From Hanleya hanleyi (taxonomy: Eukaryota > Mollusca > Polyplacophora > Lepidopleurida > Hanleyidae), in NCBI GenBank assembly GCA_036873755.1, contig JAVTVY010020470.1, positions 19,390 to 83,389 on the forward strand: a DNA stretch of 64,000 nucleotides, written 5' to 3'. Position 1 is the stretch's first letter, and every line of letters starts with the position of its first letter. Under the pieces are notes generated by a model. The model saw only the letters and a program-made list of their open reading frames with translations. It was not told the origin of the DNA and made no database searches. A program made the position numbers and the translations under genes. This document shows positions 56,962-64,000 of the stretch, one piece after another.

Positions 56962-58449
56962 TAATAATGATAGTGTTGAGAGTATGTAATGTTGTGTTAA
57001 ATTAGCATGATGGTAACGATAAGACAGTAGCCCCTTCTGTATTTCCAGTTATTCCCGCCATGCTGATGGTGGAAGCCCCGGTTCATGATAAGTTCTCTGT
57101 AGCATGGTGTACCGTACTGTCTTCCACGCCGCCGGTGTTGTTGTCGTCCGTGACTGGCCGACCGGCTTACTGTATTCCATGTAGTGTTTTGTGTGAAGCT
57201 AAACAAATGTTATATTTTATGATACTAGCATCGGAAAGTAATTATTATTCCTTTTCTTTATTGGTTGATTGCATCAGTTTGATAGAATGTACAAATTAGG
57301 AGGGGATCACTATAGTTGACAAATCACAACAGGGGGCAAGGCTCTTGTCAGACATGCCAATTTGATCATTTCTGAATACTTTCCATAGTTAATGGATTCA
57401 TACATGTATAGTCCTCATCTTGATTAATTGTTGACATTTCATTCTAATAATTGATTTATATAATTGTAATACAATTTCTTTAACATTTCATTACAATTAT
57501 TGATTTATATAATAGAACTGTATCCGTATAGTGGACTGATGGAATGCTCAGATTTAACTCTTTGATTGTCAGGGTGGTGGCTAGATGGATTTACCTGCTG
57601 ATCATTCTCTGCTGTAACTCACTGGGCATGCGTATACTGTTATTGGGGGTGAGTTTTAGCATATATGGATATAACGCAGTTTGGGACTTGCTATAATTCA
57701 GTTTAGTTATTGTTAGAATTTCGCATAATGGTTAATACATGTTATCTCATTATTCTCTCATTATTCTCATTATCGTCATATTATTCTCATTATTGGCATA
57801 GCAATTAGTTCCATTAATGGACTTCCATAGTGCATTGTATTTTGGTATTAATATGTATTCCCTTATGTTGATTAGAATTACTGTTTAGCGTTAATAGAAA
57901 TAAGTCGAGTGTTCATCATACTATGTAATAGTGATATAGTATGTGGAATTCAGCGCTTAAATAACTGTGTGTAAAGCCTGTGGTAAACATCTATCAGTTG
58001 TAATAATACACTTTAGACTGTTTTCTAATACACTCTTGTATACTTTACATTGACAGGGTTTTTGTTGATATCCAAGGTTTCTGATACCTGATGTTGGTTC
58101 CAGTCGTTCAACCATGTACAATAAATGGACATTTTCGATCAAACATGGACTTTGAGTTAAATTCCTACGGTCACATATTTGAGGTTGCAGACAAATCGTC
58201 AGCTCCCCATGGACATTTGTCTGGCGACAGTATATAGATTTGTATTTATCGCTAATTACACAAGATGCATTCTTATGGTCTCCATCATAACTGTGGTGTA
58301 CAATGCAGATATGGTAGGAAGGCTACCGTACCAAATAGCTTAACATCGCCTCGATATAAAATTTTATGTAAATTGTGCTTTGTCCACGATTATACATCCG
58401 ATTCAGAACATGTTTGCAAGCAGAAAAGTAAACAATTACATAGACATAG
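56962..58449. other. No gene recognised
   Basis: AT-rich DNA with short frames only; ATTCTCATTAT repeats near 57,750. A frame at 58,265-58,489 (+) overlaps the opposite-strand 2A-like ORF and has scattered cysteines but no clear domain. Confidence 0.35.
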
Positions 58450-58656
58450 TCAATTTGACTTACCAGGGAACAGAGCACTTTCTTGGTGATAGTCCGCTAA
58501 TATTACATAAGATGGTCGATCATGCAAATTATTGAAGAATGGACCAGGATTATTCTCAACATCAGTCGCCAGCATTAATAATCGCTGTTGGCCATATTGT
58601 TCGAAATCTGTGTATTTGCATGGGAAATATATTGCTTGTGAATCTTGTTGGTGCAT
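58450..58656 (-). CDS. Short ORF with a 2A-like peptide motif (retroelement N-terminus fragment)
   Basis: A 68-residue frame containing RLLMLATDVENNPGP at residues 25-39 (58,584-58,540). D-V-E-x-N-P-G-P is the ribosome-skipping 2A consensus, preceded by the usual leucine-rich stretch. Such motifs are known at the N-termini of some non-LTR retrotransposons and in some invertebrate immune-type genes. The 28 residues after the motif (ADYHQESALFPGKSN at the end) match nothing I recognise. No endonuclease or RT follows, so this is a fragment; skipping activity is untested. Confidence 0.5.
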   Translation of the reverse strand: MHQQDSQAIYFPCKYTDFEQYGQQRLLMLATDVENNPGPFFNNLHDRPSYVILADYHQESALFPGKSN

Positions 58657-58954
58657 GGAAATGTAGATTGAATGGATTGTGAATATTTGCAGGCTGGAAC
58701 ATAATGCAAAGGAATAAAAAAAAGGTGTAGTGCCTAACCTTTGTCATTTTGAGTGTCCTGATGAATGCATATCTAAAGTGAACTCCCTTTTTGTACAGCA
58801 TGAAGATAAAGATTGGGTTAAAAATGCCCACAGAAATTCTATGTTACAAACAATCGATACCCATCATTCACGATATTGTACCAAATTACAAAATGTCAGC
58901 TCGATAACACTTGAATTGTCACCTAAGCTATGATTTCCACCTTCAAAAAGATCA

Positions 58955-59270
58955 ATCTCCAAGATATCACATATCAACAATTTAATGTCCCAAGATATCA
59001 AATGCTAACGGCTGAACATACCAGATGTCAAGAGTCTAAATTGAAAAACAATGAAGGAGATGTCAACAGTTCAAATCTCCAAGACAGTCAGCTCTAACAC
59101 GATTGTTCCAGCACTGTTAGTGGCTTTGTAATAAGATATCGAATCTCCACAGTTCTATCTTCAAAGTTCAATCTCAAGGAAAAATGTCAAAATATGTCAA
59201 TCTCCACGATATCAAAATAGGTCAATCTCCAAGATATCATGATGGCCGATCTCCGAGTAGCTACATGATT
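58955..59270. repeat. Degenerate CAATCTCCAAGATATCA repeats
   Basis: About eight imperfect copies at irregular spacing, for example at about 58,952, 59,200 and 59,223. Another 630 bp up to 59,902 show no recognisable gene. Confidence 0.5.
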
Positions 59271-59902
59271 ATATAGCCTTCCAAGATATCATAAACTAGC
59301 AGAAAAAAAATAAATTTTGTCAGGTGCTGGAAAATTATCCAATTTAGCAAAATTATCGTTATGAATTACTCAATATGCTGATTGATAAGAGAAACAATTG
59401 TGTTGAAATATATACGAACAGAAATCATTGGCATAGCATAAGCAACAAACGCAGATAAGGGTACGCCAATATACGGCCCGTACTGTGTTGTCATCGACTG
59501 TTCAGCTGTTTTTGTCACAGAACTGTGAAAGAATCATAAATGACAGCACGCACTCTTATCGTTTCATCAGAATAGTCTACCCCCTGGAGAACACGGAATA
59601 TGATACTCTCAGCGATATCCCTCAGCGATTTACTCTTTTGTCCGTCTTTTTGTCGGAATCCCTTGATCATATATGCTGGTGGTTTATGCTCACGGGTGCC
59701 CACACCCAAGAGGTTTCAAAATATCCGCTCTGAGAGAGTACTACCTTGTACGGCTTCTTATTAGATGCATGCGCCTCTTTCGTTGCCTTTCGTTTTACTA
59801 TGTATAGCCCTGTATGGAACACGAACCAGATACTAATCGACCTCTGACTACAGTCAGAATACACTAGGATATCCATTGGAACCACTGATGATTTTCCAAT
59901 AA

Positions 59903-61348
59903 TAGAGAAGAACAGCAACTCCGAGTAGGGATGACAATTTCATTCTGTATATTTCGCTATTAGTTATAGCATCTTCAGCAGTGAACAAAGTTACAAACAG
60001 CTCTATACGCGCAGTATATATACAAGGTATAATGTAATCTTAGCCAATACACATATATGAATAGGTAAGCCAGTAATGTCAGTCAGATTGGACAGATATT
60101 AAAATGTCATTTTCAGAAAATTGTTGTAGACATTAAATGTTAGGAGATAAGCAATATACAAATGTTGTAATTACAGGTGATACAATACACAATCTAATCG
60201 ATGAAAACAATAAACAACGATTGGCGATTACATTGAATATTTCTACATGTCATGAAGTTCAGATAAGAACTGTCATCTTAAGATAACATAGGTATAATTT
60301 TCTTGGCAATCCACATTAGAATTGATGAGAATCTACAAATGTTGTAACTTGCATGGCAATATACAATTATGAAACGATACACAGTCTAATTTATGAAAAG
60401 GAAAATGGTTAATCTATAAATGATATATATTACCTAAATAATTTTAAATCCTTTGATGCTTTCAAACCTTGGTTTAAAATTGGTTTGTGCCGGCGTATGG
60501 CTAAGGCTTCTTTGAATAACACTTGAGACCAGTGAGCTGCTGTATCAATAATTTTAGTGTTTGATTCTATAAGTGACAACAAAGAGATCGGGTCATCATC
60601 AAAAGAGCCATTTGCTAGATCAAACATTTGACGAATGTAACTAAAATTGTCGCACTGGCTTACATGGTTAAACACCTCGGATTTGGAAGAAGCATGTTCT
60701 TTCAGGCGCGCAATGGCTAGTCCCAAGCTTAGCCATACGCCGGCACAAACCAATTTTAAACCAAGGTTTGAAAGCATCAAAGGATTTAAAATTATTTAGG
60801 TAATATCATTTATAGATTAACCATTTTCCTTTTCATAAATTAGACTGCGTATCGTTTCATAATTGTATATTGCCATGCAAGTTACAACATTTGTAGATTC
60901 CCATCAATTCTAATGTGGATTGCCAAGAAAATTATACCTATATTATCTTAAGATGACAGTCCTTATCTGAACTTCATGACATGTAGAAATATTCAATGTA
61001 GATATATACGCGCTATATCGCCATACTTTATTCATTGTGTATTGTTTTCATCAATTAGATTGTGTATTGTATCACCTGTAATCACAACATTTGTATATTG
61101 CTATCTCCTAACATTTAATGTCTACAACAATTTTCTGAAAATGACATTTTAATATCTGTCCAATCTGACTGACATTACTGGCTTACCTATTCATATATGT
61201 GTATTGGCTAAGATCACATTATACCTTGTATATATACTGCGCGTAAAGAGCTGTTTGTAACTTTGTTCACTGCTGAAGATGCTATAACTAATAGCGAAAT
61301 ATACAGAATGAAATTGTCATCCCTACTCGGAGTTGCTTTTCTTCTCTA
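59903..61348. repeat. Large inverted repeat (606/624-bp arms, ~216-bp spacer)
   Basis: 59903-60508 is complementary to 60725-61348 at roughly 95% with one 20-30 bp indel. Outer ends share GCAACTCCGAGTAGGGATGA; inner ends share GCCGGCGTATGGCTAAG. Both arms carry the 3' end of a Penelope-like coding region plus its downstream sequence, pointing outward. Confidence 0.9.
60430..60720 (-). pseudogene. Penelope-like element, GIY-YIG endonuclease C-terminal fragment
   Basis: The minus-strand frame has RLKEHASSKSEVFNHVSQC, then WSQVLFKEALAIRRHKPILN and a stop at 60,430. The R...EH / S..H / EA..I....P.LN pattern is that of the endonuclease domain at the C-terminus of Penelope-like retroelements. The GIY-YIG core and the reverse transcriptase are missing. 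The frame technically begins at 60,780, but its first ~20 codons are antisense of the opposite arm. The last ~20 codons recur on the plus strand in the right arm (about 60,739-60,800). Confidence 0.65.
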
Positions 61349-61760
61349 CACTACGATATGGAATGTCAGTTTTCGGATCAATTTTTATGTTCGGAATATG
61401 GAACTCTTTTTTGCTGTAGACTCGTATATTGGTTGAGAAGCGGTCACATGACCAAAATGCCAGTTCAATAGCAATGGCTAGTCGCAAGCGACTGCCAAAA
61501 ATTATAAATTATTGTAGTCTTTTTATTAATTAATTGGTATGGGATCACAAGGGTATTTGTCTGTGGGGTTTTCTTGTCCATGGGGCTGTTTGTGTTTGTG
61601 CTGGATTCAGTTTCAATTAATTATTAACCCAATATTGTTGGCCAGAACTCAGTGAAAATATTAGTAAACTATTTTTTAATATTCGGGGAAATGCTTTGCC
61701 CAAGTTTCACATGAGTTTTCATCTATTTTATATTCAGGTGAGCGACATTTTGGTTTGAGG

Positions 61761-63614
61761 ATGAAGCCATCGAAACGGGGTGTATTTGCGTCTGTGTGCC
61801 TGATTCTAAGCTGTTTGATTATCACGGTGATCTCCTTGATTGATTATTTCGCGCTGGTACAACCTCAAGTGGATCCTCTCACTCCATATGTAGTTTACAC
61901 ATCAGGTTGCAAAATACCACAGTTTAATCCATGGGATGATTCAATTAAACGGTTTGTGAGTAAAGGAAATCATTTGTTCTGCGATGAAAACTTCAAGAAA
62001 CCAGTAGTTTATCAACAGGGCAACTGGCTGCGTATTGACAAAACAGCGCTAACGCAATGGGACGTCACTTTAGACTACTGTGCGTGTTCAACCATTTCAC
62101 GCCGAACATCCAGTGACCGGGAGATTGATATACGTGTGGTGTTCAGGTTTCGCGCTGATATTCAAGTACCTGCAGATACAGAATTTGTCAAAGTAGAATG
62201 CTTTTCCGCTAGTGAGGCTTTTTATCGAAATTACTTTGCATTTATTATCCCTAAGAAAAAGACTGGGTTCGAGTTGACTAAAATGGCAAACATTTCCTCC
62301 TTTACCTACCAGGGGAAGCGTCTAAGCATTATTATGCTAGGTGTGGATTCTGTATCACGTTTAAATGGTATACGACAATTACCAAAAACAAGGAAGTATT
62401 TACTGGATACGTTAGGTGCGATTGACATGTTAGGATATACTAAAGTGGCGGACAACACCTTCCTCAACCTCGTTCCAATGCTGTCCGGAAAATACGTAGC
62501 AGAATTGCCATATTATGAACAAAAATACTTCGATAAGTATGGTTTTATTTGGAAGAAATACGGTGATTTAGGATTTAGAACTCTTTTTGCCGAGGATGCT
62601 CCAAACGGTTCAACATTTAACTACTTTAAAGCTGGATTTAAAAGTCCTCCCACAGATTATTACCTTCGACCATTTAGTTTGGCCATTGAAGCGGATCAAT
62701 CGCTTTGGCACAACGATCACGATTGCTTCTCCGGGCGAATGGAGACAAAGATAGTTCTCGATTGGCTCACTGACTTCATCAGGATATCGAATGATCCATA
62801 TTTCGCATTAACTTTCATATCTAGACTGAGTCATGATGACATGAACAAACTCGGGACGGCTGATGAAGTTTACCTACAGTTTTTTCAAGCTTTGAAAAAC
62901 CAAGGTCATCTGAGTAACGTTGTTTTATTTTTCTTCGCTGATCACGGTTTTCGTTTTGGTGGTTTCCGGGACACGTACATCGGGAAAATGGAGGAAAGAC
63001 TTCCAATGATGTACATCTATTTCCCAGAATGGTTTAAGAGGAAGTTTAATCATATAACCGAAAATTTGTACTTAAATTCGAGAGTACTGACAACACCATT
63101 CGACATCCACGAGACTCTAATAGACATTTTAAACATGGATATTTCTACTTGGGAAACACCGGCTGTTGTGACAAGCAGGGGACTGAGCCTCTTCAAACGA
63201 ATTCCACCTGAACGCTCCTGTGAGCACGCGACGATATTGCCCCACTGGTGCGCATGTCGGAGACCAAGTCACGTGTCTACAGAAACAGATATCATCGGAA
63301 AAGTTGCAAAACTTGTGTTGTCATACATGAACTCTGAAATGAACAACACAAGATGTGCGGAACTGAAGCTTTCTGCCCTTCACACTGCATATAGAACAGT
63401 TATAGACGAAAGATGGAAACATCCTGTTATTATCGACTACCAAATCACATTTACAACGGTACCGGGTATGGGTAAATTCGAGGCTACCGTTCGCCATTTT
63501 GAAGCAGATCAACGTTTTTCGATCCCTGGGGATATCAGTAGAATCAATTTATATGGTAACCAATCGCATTGCGTCGAAAATTTTGTACTGAAAAAATATT
63601 GTTTTTGTTCGTGA
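61761..63614 (+). CDS. DUF229 (sulfatase-like) type II membrane protein, copy 2
   Basis: 617 residues from the ATG at 61761, the position of the ATG in copy 1. Same architecture: signal anchor 8-27, GVDSVSR 194-200, DNTFLN 231-236, DHG 394-396 and a cysteine-rich end. The frame is intact. I count about 32 amino-acid differences from copy 1. Seven fall in residues 99-111, with others grouped at 252-254 and 282-289, while the motif regions are unchanged. The upstream region matches copy 1 but lacks about 80 bp before the acceptor TATATTCAG (61,737). Both copies are therefore probably functional and have begun to diverge in ectodomain surface segments. Substrate unknown. Confidence 0.85.
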   Translation: MKPSKRGVFASVCLILSCLIITVISLIDYFALVQPQVDPLTPYVVYTSGCKIPQFNPWDDSIKRFVSKGNHLFCDENFKKPVVYQQGNWLRIDKTALTQWDVTLDYCACSTISRRTSSDREIDIRVVFRFRADIQVPADTEFVKVECFSASEAFYRNYFAFIIPKKKTGFELTKMANISSFTYQGKRLSIIMLGVDSVSRLNGIRQLPKTRKYLLDTLGAIDMLGYTKVADNTFLNLVPMLSGKYVAELPYYEQKYFDKYGFIWKKYGDLGFRTLFAEDAPNGSTFNYFKAGFKSPPTDYYLRPFSLAIEADQSLWHNDHDCFSGRMETKIVLDWLTDFIRISNDPYFALTFISRLSHDDMNKLGTADEVYLQFFQALKNQGHLSNVVLFFFADHGFRFGGFRDTYIGKMEERLPMMYIYFPEWFKRKFNHITENLYLNSRVLTTPFDIHETLIDILNMDISTWETPAVVTSRGLSLFKRIPPERSCEHATILPHWCACRRPSHVSTETDIIGKVAKLVLSYMNSEMNNTRCAELKLSALHTAYRTVIDERWKHPVIIDYQITFTTVPGMGKFEATVRHFEADQRFSIPGDISRINLYGNQSHCVENFVLKKYCFCS

Positions 63615-63766
63615 ACTAAATATTCTTCAAAATTATAAAACTGCCATTATCTTTGACATATTATGCAATGCAAGAATCAATTTATACGAATCCATAATAT
63701 ATGAGGAATTGTGTGTTAATGAGTTTTGTCTTTTTGCTGCAGTACAAATATGAAACTTCAGCTTGC

Positions 63767-63772
63767 AATAAA
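63767..63772 (+). promoter_or_regulatory. AATAAA poly(A) signal of DUF229 copy 2
   Basis: 153 bp after the stop codon, conserved with copy 1. Confidence 0.6.
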
Positions 63773-63860
63773 TGTATTTTAACCTTATTTCGATAGAAAG
63801 GCGCTGAGGTGCCATGATTTCGCAACATTCAAAAAGTCATTGAATGTAATAGGAACCACA

Positions 63861-64000
63861 TTCATTCACCATGCGAGGCGTGACGAAATGAACAATCTGA
63901 ACAACGAAACAATGAACAATGAACAATTAACCCTACCAATCCTGGCAGGGAGCCATTATTCCACCTCCATCAAACATTCTACACTATGTGACTTTATAGC
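63861..64000 (+). repeat. Duplicated block copy 2, right part
   Basis: Matches 26,929-27,065, directly joined here to the DUF229 3' flank. The homology runs out of the window. Confidence 0.8.

Larger units (their letters stand above)
54493..61496. other. 7-kb stretch absent from duplicated block copy 1
   Basis: Lies between GTAATA (54,492) and AAATTATAAATTATTGTAG (61,497), which are adjacent at about 16,465 in copy 1. GGCAGTCGCT occurs near its left end (about 54,512) and, inverted, near its right end (about 61,485), so the whole may have entered as one element that collected others. Confidence 0.6.

Overview
The window is animal genomic DNA: low gene density, satellites, microsatellites, tRNA-derived SINEs, non-LTR and Penelope-like retroelements, Helitron-like insertions, splice-site-like junctions and AATAAA signals. 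The repertoire (DUF229 sulfatase-like membrane proteins, RNase-H-bearing LINEs, a SINE with a conserved central domain, a Polinton/adintovirus-like element with a packaging ATPase) suggests a marine invertebrate, most likely a mollusc. The species cannot be fixed from sequence alone.

Layout. 1-2.26 kb: ~128-bp satellite. 2.55-2.93 kb (-): intact small His-Cys-box endonuclease. 4.6-7.1 kb: dyad-rich repeats and a 287-bp tandem duplication. 7.4-9.55 kb: GT/CA and CCA/GGT microsatellites forming a large inverted repeat. 9.6-11.7 kb: remnant of a virus-like element with one intact single-exon gene (C2H2 fingers plus a domain like the N-terminus of element-borne family B DNA polymerases), with its own TATA box and poly(A) signal. 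11.7-14.6 kb: three satellite arrays with a SINE inside one. 14.98-18.93 kb: duplicated block ending in DUF229 gene copy 1. 18.93-26.93 kb: material absent from block copy 2, including a decayed LINE, a possible receptor-tail pseudoexon and a Mutator-like transposase fragment. 27.5-28.8 kb: second LINE fragment. 29.96-31.86 kb: 39-bp tandem repeat, piggyBac-like MITE, long hairpin. 32.513-40.180 kb: a 7.67-kb element with ~310-bp terminal inverted repeats and near-identical 6-bp flanks, carrying a Polinton/adintovirus packaging ATPase and three small genes, one broken. 41.834-43.622 kb: non-autonomous DNA transposon with perfect 8-bp target duplications. 46.6-57 kb: six Helitron-like copies, one nested, one containing a 5S-rRNA-like segment. 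51.74-63.86 kb: second copy of the duplicated block, ending in DUF229 copy 2 and itself interrupted by a Helitron-like copy and a 7-kb insertion that holds a 2A-like peptide ORF and a palindromic Penelope-like fragment.

How it fits together. The only convincing host genes are the two DUF229 paralogues (617 aa each, about 95% identical), created by a segmental duplication and separated by later insertions. Almost everything else is mobile or repetitive. The strongest system-level signal is the virus-like element family: separate TATA-driven genes, a common sequence module downstream of genes in two different elements, and terminal repeats whose motifs recur at the second, more degraded locus.
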